Positions 8,745 to 16,853 of a stretch of DNA of 64,000 nt are shown here, piece by piece (positions within the stretch are counted from its first letter, which is position 1; the number at the start of each line of letters is the position of its first letter). The notes below the pieces were generated by a model. That model was given only the letters and a program-made list of their open reading frames with translations. It was not told where the DNA came from and made no database searches. Source of the stretch: Nibribacter ruber (GTDB lineage: Bacteria; Bacteroidota; Bacteroidia; Cytophagales; Hymenobacteraceae); the NCBI RefSeq assembly GCF_009913235.1, contig NZ_CP047897.1, positions 3,843,001 to 3,907,000 on the forward strand, read 5' to 3'. Both the position numbers and the translations under genes were made by a program.

Positions 8745-9518
8745 CTACAAATCTCGCTGGCGCAGCAACTGATAGCTAAGAAAGCAGAACAAGGCAATGT
8801 ACAATATAACCGGTATCAAAGCTTGGGCCGGGGTGAGGGACTCTGTCTCGCCTAGGACCATCTGCACCAGTGCACTGTTGGGGTTTGGCGTGAGACTGGC
8901 CATGGCTTTAATGGGCATGAACTTGTCCACGGCGTCTGGCAGCTTCCAATGGATGAGCGGTTCTGCAATGAGCGTGTAGGCCATGAAGGCCAAAATGGCC
9001 AGGCCGCTCTTTTTAATAAGAAAGCCAAAAAACATGGCTAGCGCCAGGTACCCCAGCAACTGCAAAAGGTAATAGCCCAGTGCCTGAATGCCTGAGAACA
9101 TAGTGCCGGCATCCACCGCTTTGCCATAAATTATCCCGAAGCCAAGCCCCAGCAGCAGCGCAAACAAGACGCAGACCAAGCTCAACAGCACCCCCGAAGA
9201 GAACTTGCCCTTCACCACATCTGCTCTGGAAAAACCGTCAATGATTTGCTGCCGCAGCGTCCTGAACGTGTACTCGTCTGTGACCAAAATCAAAAGCAGA
9301 ATGCAGGGAATTAAGTTGAGGTAGCTGGACACGTAGACAATGTGCGTCCAGATTTTGGGGAACTGGTACAGCTCTGCACCGGCCATCTGTCCGTTTATCT
9401 GCACGTGGCCGCGGGCGTAAAAGAACACGTACATGAGCAGCAGTTGCAAGCCCAGGATCACCCAGAAGGTGCGGTAGGGGAGAATCTTCTTTAGTTCTAT
9501 GCGCAGCAATGAGATCAT
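8745..9518 (-). CDS. ABC-2 type transporter permease
   Basis: A 257-residue integral membrane protein with about six hydrophobic segments: WVILGLQLLLMYVFF near residue 20, LIPCILLLILV near 75, a long one at 110-130, LAMFFGFLIK near 160, and one at the C-terminal end. This fits the ABC-2 permease family. Its start overlaps the stop of the upstream ATPase gene by 4 bp, so the two are translationally coupled and form an exporter. Substrate unknown; related systems move drugs, lipids or ions, or act in gliding and sporulation. The C-terminal end is QLLRQRDL. Confidence 0.85.
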   Translation of the reverse strand: MISLLRIELKKILPYRTFWVILGLQLLLMYVFFYARGHVQINGQMAGAELYQFPKIWTHIVYVSSYLNLIPCILLLILVTDEYTFRTLRQQIIDGFSRADVVKGKFSSGVLLSLVCVLFALLLGLGFGIIYGKAVDAGTMFSGIQALGYYLLQLLGYLALAMFFGFLIKKSGLAILAFMAYTLIAEPLIHWKLPDAVDKFMPIKAMASLTPNPNSALVQMVLGETESLTPAQALIPVILYIALFCFLSYQLLRQRDL

Positions 9519-10420
9519 ACGGCGGTGTCTGCTTTAATAATTTCCATGAATTGACTTTCCAGGCTCTTTTTGCGCACGTTCAGTTGCCCCAGGGCAATGC
9601 CGGCCTCAAAGAAAGCACGGTTGAGGTCTGAGCTGCTGGCTCCCTGCTGGAGGGTTAGCTGCACCTGCTGCTGCAACACACGGGCCTCTGCCACCAGCGG
9701 TAATCCCTGCGCTATCTGCACCAGTTGCTCCAAAGAAGCACCGCCGTTTATAAACACCAGGTCGTTGGTGGCCATGATGGACTGCACGGGCCCTTCTACC
9801 TTTAATTTACCGGCGCGAAGTACGGCCATATGAGTGCAGACTTTTTCTACCTCGTCCAACAAATGACTGGCCAGCAGAATAGTCTTTCCTTGTTGGGCTA
9901 CGTTGAGAATCAGCTCCCGCACTTCCGCTATGCCTTCGGGGTCCAGGCCGTTGGTGGGTTCATCCAAAACCAATACTTCTGGATCACCCAGCAGAGCCGC
10001 GCCAATGGCCAGGCGTTGTTTCATGCCCAGGGAATAGCCTTTAAAGTCATTGTGCTGCCGATGGGCCAGGCCCACTGTTTCCAGCACGTGTTGGATCTGC
10101 GCGTGCGGCACCTGCTTAATATCAGCAGTTATTCTCAGGTTCTGGAAACCGTTGAGGTAGGGATAGAAGTTGGGCGTCTCCAGCAAGGCGCCAATGCGGC
10201 GCTTGGTAGACTTGGAGGGTGCCTCGCCGAACCACCGGAACGTACCGGCTGTTGGGTTGATTACATCCAGGACAATGCCCAGCGTGGTGGTTTTTCCGCT
10301 TCCGTTGGGTCCCAGCAGTCCATAAATGCTTCCCTCAGGTACGCTGATGGATAATTGGTCCAGGGCCTGCACGGACTTGTACCGCTTGCTCAGTCCCTGT
10401 ATGTCTAATACGTTTGCCAA
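9515..10420 (-). CDS. ABC transporter ATP-binding protein
   Basis: A 301-residue ATPase that energises the ABC-2 permease encoded immediately downstream. The Walker A motif is GPNGSGKTTT near residue 38, the signature is YSLGMKQRLAIG near 133, and Walker B is VLVLDEPTNGLDPEG near 155, followed by the switch His in LLASHLLDE. The last 90 residues are an accessory domain like those of the CcmA/NatA type subfamily. It begins the two-gene minus-strand unit. Upstream lies the M56 gene terminator at 10511, so it is probably transcribed separately from the M56/BlaI pair. Confidence 0.93.
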   Translation of the reverse strand: MANVLDIQGLSKRYKSVQALDQLSISVPEGSIYGLLGPNGSGKTTTLGIVLDVINPTAGTFRWFGEAPSKSTKRRIGALLETPNFYPYLNGFQNLRITADIKQVPHAQIQHVLETVGLAHRQHNDFKGYSLGMKQRLAIGAALLGDPEVLVLDEPTNGLDPEGIAEVRELILNVAQQGKTILLASHLLDEVEKVCTHMAVLRAGKLKVEGPVQSIMATNDLVFINGGASLEQLVQIAQGLPLVAEARVLQQQVQLTLQQGASSSDLNRAFFEAGIALGQLNVRKKSLESQFMEIIKADTAV

Positions 10421-10510
10421 ATCTGTCTTTGCTTAGAGAATGGCCTGCTTTGGCCTTTCTACAAAGCTAGAAGGATTTAAGAGAATTACGAATCTTGAAT
10501 ATTTATCTCT

Positions 10511-10547
10511 AAAAACAGAAAGCCCGCTGAGCGGGCTTTCTGTTTTT
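10511..10547 (-). terminator. intrinsic terminator after the M56 peptidase gene
   Basis: AAAAACAGAAAGCCCGC pairs with GCGGGCTTTCTGTTTTT. It lies downstream of the M56 stop on the minus strand. One of its tracts coincides with the arm of palindrome copy 6. Confidence 0.8.
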
Positions 10548-10578
10548 AGCGTGTTTTGGCTAAAATGGGCAAAAAACG
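10542..10578. repeat. 38-bp palindromic repeat, copy 6
   Basis: A diverged copy: GTTTTTAGCGTG and GGGCAAAAAACG around TTTTGGCTAAAA. It ends 6 bp before the M56 stop codon and shares its left arm with the terminator. Confidence 0.65.
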
Positions 10579-10584
10579 GAGGTT

Positions 10585-12069
10585 TTAGTTTTTCTTTTTC
10601 CTCGGCGGCGGCGGCGGTGCCATTTCATCCACGATTACATTGGGTGGTGAAGGTGGCTGGTTCTTCTTTTTAACTTTTGGCGGCGCCGGCGGAGCCATCT
10701 CGTTTACCTCTACCCGAACTGGCGGCGGAGGCGGTGGCAAGGTTCCAAACTTTTTCTCAAAGGCGGCTCTGCCTTCTGCCGTAGCCTCAAATGATTCCAC
10801 CTCGCCATTATTTAGAATGACATGGAATGCATCCTCTTCGGCGCTAATGCCTCTTACATTGGGATTGCGTTTTTTAAAATCTGCCGGCAATTCCACATTC
10901 ATGGGTGGTGGGGGCGGAGGTGGGGCTAACGAAGCATCTGGCGCGTTGGGTGCAGCTGGGGCAGGTGGTGGCGGTGGAGGTGAGGGCACTGTCCCGTATT
11001 TCTTCTCAGCCGCGGCCATTCCTTTTGGTGTTCTTGGATACACTTCGGTCTTGCCAGATTTTAGGTGCACGTACAGGTTCTCTTCATTCCAGCCTAACTT
11101 GGCAATCGTAGGGTTTCTCCGCAAGAAAACATCATAGTCATCCTGTGGCGAGATGATATTCTTACCTTCTTGAGAGGTCTGTTCCAAGATGGAGACAGGA
11201 GAAGTCTGCGCCAATCCCTGCAAAGAGAAAAGCGAGAGGGCCAGGGCCGGAATAGCTACCAGAAAACGCGCTTGCTGTACCCGGGTAGAGGGAGCTTTGT
11301 TCATCATCATGATTCGGTGTTTAAGTGAATGGTAGTTAAAGGAAGATGCGAAAGTGACTGGCGACGCCCCAGCCGTTTGCAGAAGCGAGAATTGATACTG
11401 CTTTTTATCTATGCCAGCCTGCAAGGTTTGCTGGTCGGTTAAGAACTCAAGATTCTGTTTTAATGCAACGCGCAAAAGCCAGACGGCCGGGTTAAACCAA
11501 TGGAACAGGCAGGTCACTTCTACCAGCAGAATATCCAGCGTATGCCACTGGGTTACGTGCGTGTGCTCATGCTTGAGAATGGGTAACCAATCCTGCTCGG
11601 GGTGCTGGCTCGGATTAAAGTAAATGGTGTTGGCAAATGAAAAAGGCGGGAAAGCAACTGGCAACTCTCTAAAGGGGATTCCCTGAAAAGCCGCTTTCTG
11701 TGACTGTCTGTGCAGTTTGTACAGAGAAACCATCTGCACTAACAACCTTATAGCCATTACGCCTACGCCCAGCCAAAAGAGGTAAACTGGGATCTGCCAA
11801 TAATTAAAAGCAGATTCTTCACTTGCAATAGTAGCTGGAAAGGTCCACGTACCCGAAAACGTGGTAATGGTCTGGTATACTTTCTCATTTTTGCTGAACA
11901 GCTCTGTTAAATCAAAAAGTGGCAAAAGGCTGGCCACCACCAAACCAAGCGCCAGAAACCAGCGATTGAACTGGTAGAAGGTTGTGGGCCGCAGCACCAA
12001 CTGGTAGGTGAGATAGAGCAGGGTAATCCCAATATTCACCTGAAGCAGATAAAGGAGGAGCGCTGGCAT
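10585..12069 (-). CDS. M56 (BlaR1-like) membrane metallopeptidase with proline-rich periplasmic tail
   Basis: The sensor/protease partner of the BlaI repressor encoded just upstream. The N-terminal half has three or four membrane helices. The zinc site KHEHTHVTQWH lies near residue 175, an HExxH of the M56 type, with LVEVTCLFHWFNPAVW beyond. After the last helix come two copies of a domain of about 60 residues (FLRRNP...KKYGTVP and FKKRNP...KKFGTLP), each ended by a polyproline stretch. There is no BlaR1-type penicillin-binding domain, so the signal is probably not a beta-lactam. I choose the ATG at 12069 (MPALLLYLL), right after the BlaI stop; an ATG at 12093 would overlap BlaI. Confidence 0.88.
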   Translation of the reverse strand: MPALLLYLLQVNIGITLLYLTYQLVLRPTTFYQFNRWFLALGLVVASLLPLFDLTELFSKNEKVYQTITTFSGTWTFPATIASEESAFNYWQIPVYLFWLGVGVMAIRLLVQMVSLYKLHRQSQKAAFQGIPFRELPVAFPPFSFANTIYFNPSQHPEQDWLPILKHEHTHVTQWHTLDILLVEVTCLFHWFNPAVWLLRVALKQNLEFLTDQQTLQAGIDKKQYQFSLLQTAGASPVTFASSFNYHSLKHRIMMMNKAPSTRVQQARFLVAIPALALSLFSLQGLAQTSPVSILEQTSQEGKNIISPQDDYDVFLRRNPTIAKLGWNEENLYVHLKSGKTEVYPRTPKGMAAAEKKYGTVPSPPPPPPAPAAPNAPDASLAPPPPPPPMNVELPADFKKRNPNVRGISAEEDAFHVILNNGEVESFEATAEGRAAFEKKFGTLPPPPPPVRVEVNEMAPPAPPKVKKKNQPPSPPNVIVDEMAPPPPPRKKKN

Positions 12070-12070
12070 A

Positions 12071-12436
12071 TCAGTTGGGTTTTTGGTTTTCAATCATGTC
12101 CATAATCTCTTTCAGTTCCTGGGGGCTCAGCTGTTTCTCCTTCACGAAGAACGCCACCAGCTCTTTGTAGGAGTTCTGGAAGTAGTTGCCCACAAAGCCC
12201 TTCATGAACTTCTTCTTGTATTCCTCTGCTTTGATGAGCGGCAAATACCGGTAGGTGTTGCCAAGTTTCTCACCCTGCACAAAGGCCTTCTTCTCCAAGT
12301 TCTTGACGGTAGAAGCCAGCGTGGTGTAAGGCGGCTTGGGTTCGGGGAGCCTGTCCAGGAAATCCTTGATGAAGCCGCCCTGGGTTTCCCAGATGACCTG
12401 CATGGCTTCCTCTTCTTGTTGCGTCAGCTTTTCCAT
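12071..12436 (-). CDS. BlaI/MecI-family transcriptional repressor
   Basis: A 121-residue winged-helix repressor (LTQQEEEAMQVIWETQGGFIKDFLDRLPEP, then PYTTLASTVKNLEKKAFV) of the BlaI/MecI/CopY family. The family dimerises on inverted repeats and is inactivated by proteolysis, normally by the M56 partner, here encoded directly downstream with a spacing of 1 bp. The length matches the family. Two near-identical 15-bp dyads upstream (12451-12465 and 12489-12503) are the likely autoregulatory operators. No beta-lactamase or PBP2a gene is near, so the regulon is unknown. Confidence 0.93.
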   Translation of the reverse strand: MEKLTQQEEEAMQVIWETQGGFIKDFLDRLPEPKPPYTTLASTVKNLEKKAFVQGEKLGNTYRYLPLIKAEEYKKKFMKGFVGNYFQNSYKELVAFFVKEKQLSPQELKEIMDMIENQKPN

Positions 12437-12450
12437 GAGTTCTATTTTTG

Positions 12451-12465
12451 TGCGAAAGATTCGTA
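12451..12465 (-). promoter_or_regulatory. putative BlaI operator 1
   Basis: TGCGAAAGATTCGTA, an imperfect dyad of the form TACGA-N5-TCGTA, 15 bp before the BlaI ATG. It matches operator 2 at 13 of 15 positions. Confidence 0.6.
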
Positions 12466-12488
12466 GTTTTACGATTGTTTAGTAATTC

Positions 12489-12503
12489 TACGAAAAATTC
12501 GTA
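12489..12503 (-). promoter_or_regulatory. putative BlaI operator 2
   Basis: TACGAAAAATTCGTA, a TACGA-N5-TCGTA dyad. Its centre is 38 bp from that of operator 1. A further dyad-like TCGTAGTTTTACGA (12461-12474) overlaps operator 1. Confidence 0.65.
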
Positions 12504-12544
12504 ATAAGTTGTATGCTTGGTGAGAAATTATTTTTTTAAAAAAT

Positions 12545-12583
12545 GCAAAAACCCTCTTCTGCTTTGTAGAAGAGGGTTTTTGC
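12545..12583 (-). terminator. intrinsic terminator of the M14 peptidase gene
   Basis: GCAAAAACCCTCTTCT pairs with AGAAGAGGGTTTTTGC. It lies about 50 bp after the M14 stop and before the divergent-side BlaI promoter region. Confidence 0.8.
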
Positions 12584-12590
12584 AAGGAAT

Positions 12591-12628
12591 CGTTTTTAGC
12601 CTGTTTTCACTAAAACAAGCCAAAAACG
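12591..12628. repeat. 38-bp palindromic repeat, copy 7
   Basis: Arms are CGTTTTTAGCCTG and CAAGCCAAAAACG around TTTTCACTAAAA. It ends 8 bp from the M14 peptidase stop codon. Confidence 0.85.
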
Positions 12629-12636
12629 ATTAAAGA

Positions 12637-14391
12637 CTACTGCACCGGCAAAGCGCCACCTAACCAGCGGGCCACCGGGTAGCGGTTGAGGGTGTTCTCA
12701 AAATGCGGCGTGTTGCGGTACACAAAGTTTAGCTGGGCCTGCGCGCTTTTAGCTAGGTTAGGGTCTTTGGTTTTAGCCTCTTCTAATGCGGCTTTCAATT
12801 TTCCGTCATCCTTTAAATACTGTGCGGCAAGGTCTTCAAACACATAGGCAGAAAAGTGTTCCTTCTGGCCTAGAATAGAGTCAAAGAAATTCCACGCGAA
12901 GTAAGAGTCCGGCGCCTGTGGTTCCAGCACTTCTACCAAAAAGCGGTTGCTTACTTGGTTGAGGTACACTATGTAATCACCGGCGTAGTATTGGATGGGC
13001 TGTTGCACTTTGCGCAGTTGTACGTCGGTGTGCAGGTAATGGCCTTCATACGGACGTTGACCAGTCTTGTAATCGGTGATGTAATAGGTTTCTGGGGTTA
13101 GGAGGGTGTCTTTGCTCAGGCGCTTTAACGTGACTTGGTTTTGCTGAAGGCGCTCAATGACCTCGGTCCAGGCCTGCGGAATGAGGTAGGCCACAGGTTT
13201 GGTGACTGTCAGGGTAGGCGTAAAGGTGTCGAAGAACTTGACCGGACGCGTGAAGGGTGCTTTGCGGTCATAATACAGACGCTCCAAATCGCTTACCTCG
13301 CTGACTTTGTATTTGGCTTCGTAGCCTTTGAACTGGATGGTTTCTTCCTGCGTGGTGTCTGGGGTCCAGTTCAAGACATATTGTTGCTGGCTGAGCAAGG
13401 CGGCGCGGTCCTGCTGACGAGCGGCTTGAATGGTCTTTCCGTTCTTGCCGGCGTAGTCCAGGAACTCCAGCATGAGGTCATAGGTAGAAGCCACGCGCTT
13501 GTCAAAGGCCTTGAGCATGTGGGTCTCCGGGATGAAGCCTAAGGTTTGGAACAAAGTGGTATAGCCCGAGGCATAGCGCGGCAAATCACTGAAGCCGAAG
13601 ATGCCGGTTTCTGGCGTTTCGCCGCGAGAGTTCACGTAGGGCACCAGCGGCCACTTGCGCTTCTCCATGCCCTTGTACAAAGCCGGAATCATCTGCTGTT
13701 TCAGGTGCTTGCCCAAAGCGCCGCCCAGTTTGTTGTGCTGCGTGGGAATGAGCGTCATGGTGTACTGGTAGTCGGCGCCGTTGCTGGTGTGGTTGTCCAC
13801 GAAAATCTCTGGGTCCCAGGTCCTGAAGATGGTGGCGAAGGTTTTGGCGTTCTTGGAGTCTTCTTTGATGAAATCGCGGTTCAGGTCTAGGTTGCGGGCG
13901 TTGCCTCTAAAGCCGTAGCTCACCGGACCGTTCTGGTTGGTACGTGTGTGACTGTTTCTGTTCAGAGCGCCGCCTATGTTGTAAATAGGAATAATGACCA
14001 GCACCACGTTGTCCAGCTGCGCCTTCAGCTTTTTGTTCTGCATCAGGTCGCGCGCCAGCATCATGGTGGCGTCAATGCCTTCGGGCTCTCCCGGGTGAAT
14101 GCCATTCTGAATCAGAATCACCGTCTTCCCTTTCTGGTGCACGGATACCGGGTCAAAATCCTGATCCGTGGAGATAATCACCGTGTGCAGAGGCTTGCCG
14201 GCATCGGTCATGCCAATAGATGCCATCTTTATCTCTGGGTAGGCCTGGTCCAGGCGTTGATAATAGGCAATGCATTCTTCATAGGTAGCCGTCTGCGTTT
14301 TTTTGCTTTTCTCATAAGGCGTCTGCCAATCTTGAGTAGGCGAGGTTTGCAACAGGAAACTGGTGAGAAGGGAAAGAACCGTGAGAAGCAT
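12637..14391 (-). CDS. secreted M14-family zinc carboxypeptidase
   Basis: A 584-residue exported metallopeptidase. The signal peptide is MLLTVLSLLTSFLLQT. The M14 zinc site is NGIHPGEPEGIDATM near residue 95 (HxxE), and the third ligand His lies in the FVDNHTSNGADYQ segment near 195. Other M14 features are NLDLNRDFIKEDSKNAK near 168 and the C-terminal part of the fold around 270-285. The last 250 residues form an extra domain typical of the large Bacteroidota M14 proteins. It probably trims peptides in the periplasm or outside the cell. A terminator follows; it is probably monocistronic. Confidence 0.9.
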   Translation of the reverse strand: MLLTVLSLLTSFLLQTSPTQDWQTPYEKSKKTQTATYEECIAYYQRLDQAYPEIKMASIGMTDAGKPLHTVIISTDQDFDPVSVHQKGKTVILIQNGIHPGEPEGIDATMMLARDLMQNKKLKAQLDNVVLVIIPIYNIGGALNRNSHTRTNQNGPVSYGFRGNARNLDLNRDFIKEDSKNAKTFATIFRTWDPEIFVDNHTSNGADYQYTMTLIPTQHNKLGGALGKHLKQQMIPALYKGMEKRKWPLVPYVNSRGETPETGIFGFSDLPRYASGYTTLFQTLGFIPETHMLKAFDKRVASTYDLMLEFLDYAGKNGKTIQAARQQDRAALLSQQQYVLNWTPDTTQEETIQFKGYEAKYKVSEVSDLERLYYDRKAPFTRPVKFFDTFTPTLTVTKPVAYLIPQAWTEVIERLQQNQVTLKRLSKDTLLTPETYYITDYKTGQRPYEGHYLHTDVQLRKVQQPIQYYAGDYIVYLNQVSNRFLVEVLEPQAPDSYFAWNFFDSILGQKEHFSAYVFEDLAAQYLKDDGKLKAALEEAKTKDPNLAKSAQAQLNFVYRNTPHFENTLNRYPVARWLGGALPVQ

Positions 14392-14422
14392 TGCTGTGCT
14401 GTTTAAGAGAGAATAGGAAGGT

Positions 14423-14460
14423 CGTTTTTAGCCTGTTTTCCGGAAATCAGGCTAAAAACG
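14423..14460. repeat. 38-bp palindromic repeat, copy 8
   Basis: Arms CGTTTTTAGCCTG and CAGGCTAAAAACG: the G-to-A change in the left arm is matched by C-to-T in the right arm, a compensated pair. It ends 22 bp from the DoxX stop. Confidence 0.9.
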
Positions 14461-14482
14461 AAAAAGGTAAAAATGTATTGAG

Positions 14483-14920
14483 TTAGTACCGGCGGGCAGG
14501 AGTAGTCCCGAAGACGCTTTGGTCTAAGCTGTACCGGCCAGGCCCGATAAAGAACAAACTGAAGAACAGAATGGCCGCCTCTAAGGCATGGGAGTAGCCG
14601 CCAAAACCGTCACCTGACACGAAATGCATATACGCTGCTACCAACATGGTGCAGAACATCAACACCATGGCCGGCCGGAAAAATAAGCCTAGAATCATCA
14701 GCAAGCCACCGCCTGCCTCGGCAAAGGCGGCTAAAAATCCCCAGATTGTTGCGCCCTGCGTAATGCTCAGCGTACCCATGGCCCCGCCAACCTTCGCCCA
14801 CGTTTCTGGTCCGCCGGTAATCTTTGGCCAGCCGTGCACAATGAACATAATGCCAATGCCCACCCTAAGAATCAATAACCCGAGGTCTTGGTAACGGTAG
14901 TTGTTTTTCAAGAATTGCAT
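14483..14920 (-). CDS. DoxX family membrane protein
   Basis: A 145-residue protein with four membrane segments, including LGLLILRVGIGIMFIVHGWPK near residue 12, a Gly/Ala-rich one near 60-85, MVLMFCTMLVAAYMHFV near 92 and the last near 115. This is the DoxX/SURF4 fold (characteristic R...HGWPK and GGLLMILGLFFRPA). DoxX proteins are linked to respiratory or thiol-redox membrane complexes; the role here is not known. It stands alone between the M14 peptidase and the divergent pentapeptide gene. Confidence 0.88.
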   Translation of the reverse strand: MQFLKNNYRYQDLGLLILRVGIGIMFIVHGWPKITGGPETWAKVGGAMGTLSITQGATIWGFLAAFAEAGGGLLMILGLFFRPAMVLMFCTMLVAAYMHFVSGDGFGGYSHALEAAILFFSLFFIGPGRYSLDQSVFGTTPARRY

Positions 14921-15103
14921 GTTGGTTTGGGGGAGTAAAAAGTTAGTTAGGTTTGGAATATCAGGCTAAAATCTGAAAAAAATCTTTACCATGATGCATC
15001 CCTCGTCAGGAAAGCATGTCTTTCCTTTATTAGCTTAAAAATGACAGATATAGAAATCTGCTTTTCTAAGACCAAAACCACCTGAAACCAAAACCAAACG
15101 CAT

Positions 15104-15922
15104 ATGAAAAACCTGTTTCTCCTCTTGTTGGCATTCATCGCCATGCCGTTTTCTCTTTTGGCGCAAACCACCGTTCCGGCTTCTGAGGTCATTGCCCGCA
15201 TTAATCGCGGCGAGCGCGTGACCTACAAGAACGTGACCATAACCGGCGCGCTGGATTTAACGCAGTTGCAGAACAAGACCCTGGTGTCTACCAATAATAA
15301 AGGCAAAGACGCCGTTTCTCCGCAACGTGAGTACCTGAGCAAAGTAACCGCCCCGCTCACCTTTGAGAACTGCACCTTTCAAGGCGATGTGCTGGCCTAC
15401 TACAACCCAGACAACCTAGAAGACGAGAAGCCTCAACCAATGAAGCGCGATCAGAAGAACGAAATCTTCAACACCGATTTTGAAGCCGCCGTGACCTTCG
15501 CGAACTGCGTGTTTGAGGGAAAGACGGCGTTTAAATATTCTACCTTTAAAGACGCCGTTTCTTTTGCCGGCAGCACCTTCAAAAAAGAAGCGCTGTTCAA
15601 GTACATGAAAGTGCAAGAAACCGTTGATTTCAGCAAAGCCAAGTTCTTAGGAGATGCCACGTTCAAGTATGTGAAGTTCCCAGAGGCGGCCAGGTTCAGC
15701 GGTGCCTTGTTTGAAGAAACCGCCGATTTTAAATACGCTGAGTTCAAAGACGGCGCAGATTTCCAGAAGGCTCGGTTCACCGGACTGGCAGATTTCAAAT
15801 ATTCCCAACTGAAAGGTGATGTGACATTTGCCGGTGCCACCCGCACCGGCGACCTGGACGTGAAGTATGCCACTGTCAACAACTCTAAACCTGGCTCCTC
15901 TCTGATTGAAGTTGCCAAGTAA
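15104..15922 (+). CDS. secreted pentapeptide-repeat-like protein
   Basis: A 272-residue exported protein (signal peptide LFLLLLAFIAMPFSLLAQ). From residue about 120 it has back-to-back five-residue repeats with a central aromatic residue: AFKYSTF, ALFKYMK, ATFKYVKF, ADFKYAEF, ADFKYSQL, alternating with AVSFAGSTF, TVDFSKAKF, ADFQKARF and so on. These pentapeptide repeats form a right-handed quadrilateral beta-helix. FKY recurs about every 20 residues, so the unit here is four pentapeptides, one helix turn. No enzyme motif is present; a binding or scaffold role outside the cytoplasm is inferred. Confidence 0.85.
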   Translation: MKNLFLLLLAFIAMPFSLLAQTTVPASEVIARINRGERVTYKNVTITGALDLTQLQNKTLVSTNNKGKDAVSPQREYLSKVTAPLTFENCTFQGDVLAYYNPDNLEDEKPQPMKRDQKNEIFNTDFEAAVTFANCVFEGKTAFKYSTFKDAVSFAGSTFKKEALFKYMKVQETVDFSKAKFLGDATFKYVKFPEAARFSGALFEETADFKYAEFKDGADFQKARFTGLADFKYSQLKGDVTFAGATRTGDLDVKYATVNNSKPGSSLIEVAK

Positions 15923-15936
15923 GAGGTTAATTTTTA

Positions 15937-15979
15937 AACAGAACGGGCGGCTACTGTAAAGTGGCCGCCCGTTCTGTTT
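15937..15979. terminator. bidirectional terminator between convergent genes
   Basis: AAACAGAACGGGCGGC pairs with GCCGCCCGTTCTGTTT around an 11-nt loop. It lies between the pentapeptide gene (plus) and the lipoprotein gene (minus). Confidence 0.85.
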
Positions 15980-15995
15980 AAGCAGCAGAAAGAAT

Positions 15996-16718
15996 TTAGA
16001 AAAGCATAACACTAGTCACCTTGGTGTCTGCCGGCACGGTGCCCACTTTCAGCTTTGACACTTCAGCGGCTGGCATGCCGCTTACATCCAAGACAAAGCT
16101 CATCTTGTTGTCTTCTGAGATTGCTACAAAATTGCCTTCGCCCTGGGCTACGTTTTTGATGTTCATTGCGGCCTTTAAATCTTTGTAGGTAGAGCCAACG
16201 CCAATGCCGTTCTGGGTTTTAAAAGCAGGATTCAGTACCGTGATGCGCCATACTTTGCAGGCGGTTCCTTTGCATTGCTGTTCCACGCGTAGGTCGGTGC
16301 GGTTGCGCTCACCTAGCACCTCATAGGCTTTCACGGTGGTGCCCTCTTGTTGCAGTTCTACCTCTTTGAGCTTGTTGTAGCCGTACTGTTTCTGCAGTTC
16401 CTCAATGGTCATTCCAATCTTGACGGCGCCCGCCTGGCCTTTCTGGATGCTGAGGTTAAACAAGGGATTCTCAGTACCGGGCGCTCTGCTGGCGGAGGTG
16501 GAGGTGCCGGCAGAAACCTCATCGGCGATCACTTCCTCAATGGCGTTGTCATCCATGGTCTCGGTCTCAGTAGCATCTGGCTCAGGAGTTAATTCTTCCT
16601 CTTTGGCTTCCTCGGCAGCTTGCGCCAGTGAATCTTCTTTGGTGGTAGTGGTGGCGCTGTCGGTGCCGCATGAGGCCAGGAGCAGACAGGTGCTAAGGGC
16701 TAGGAATGTCTTTTTCAT
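15996..16718 (-). CDS. putative lipoprotein of unknown function
   Basis: About 240 residues, starting at the ATG at 16718 (MKKTFLALST), with a lipobox LLLASC and Cys at residue 17, so it is probably lipid-anchored in an envelope membrane. A Thr/Glu-rich linker (residues 20-75) is followed by a domain of about 150 residues beginning NPLFNLSIQKGQAGAVKIGMTIEELQKQYG; the segment GVGSTYKDLKAAMN near 165 repeats that pattern (I/VGMTxxELxxxY). This resembles small lipoprotein folds such as the SmpA/OmlA type, but I do not assign it. The in-frame ATG at 16742 would only lengthen the signal. Confidence 0.75.
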   Translation of the reverse strand: MKKTFLALSTCLLLASCGTDSATTTTKEDSLAQAAEEAKEEELTPEPDATETETMDDNAIEEVIADEVSAGTSTSASRAPGTENPLFNLSIQKGQAGAVKIGMTIEELQKQYGYNKLKEVELQQEGTTVKAYEVLGERNRTDLRVEQQCKGTACKVWRITVLNPAFKTQNGIGVGSTYKDLKAAMNIKNVAQGEGNFVAISEDNKMSFVLDVSGMPAAEVSKLKVGTVPADTKVTSVMLF

Positions 16719-16853
16719 AGTGGTCAAGGTAGCAGGTAACATAAGTACGAGTTCTAGGAAGATAACGCAAGGGCAATAGGCAAGTTACTTTGCTCTTTTT
16801 TGGCGATGGTGCGTATTCAAGGTAATTTGGCGTCGCATTTAATTCTTGATGAC

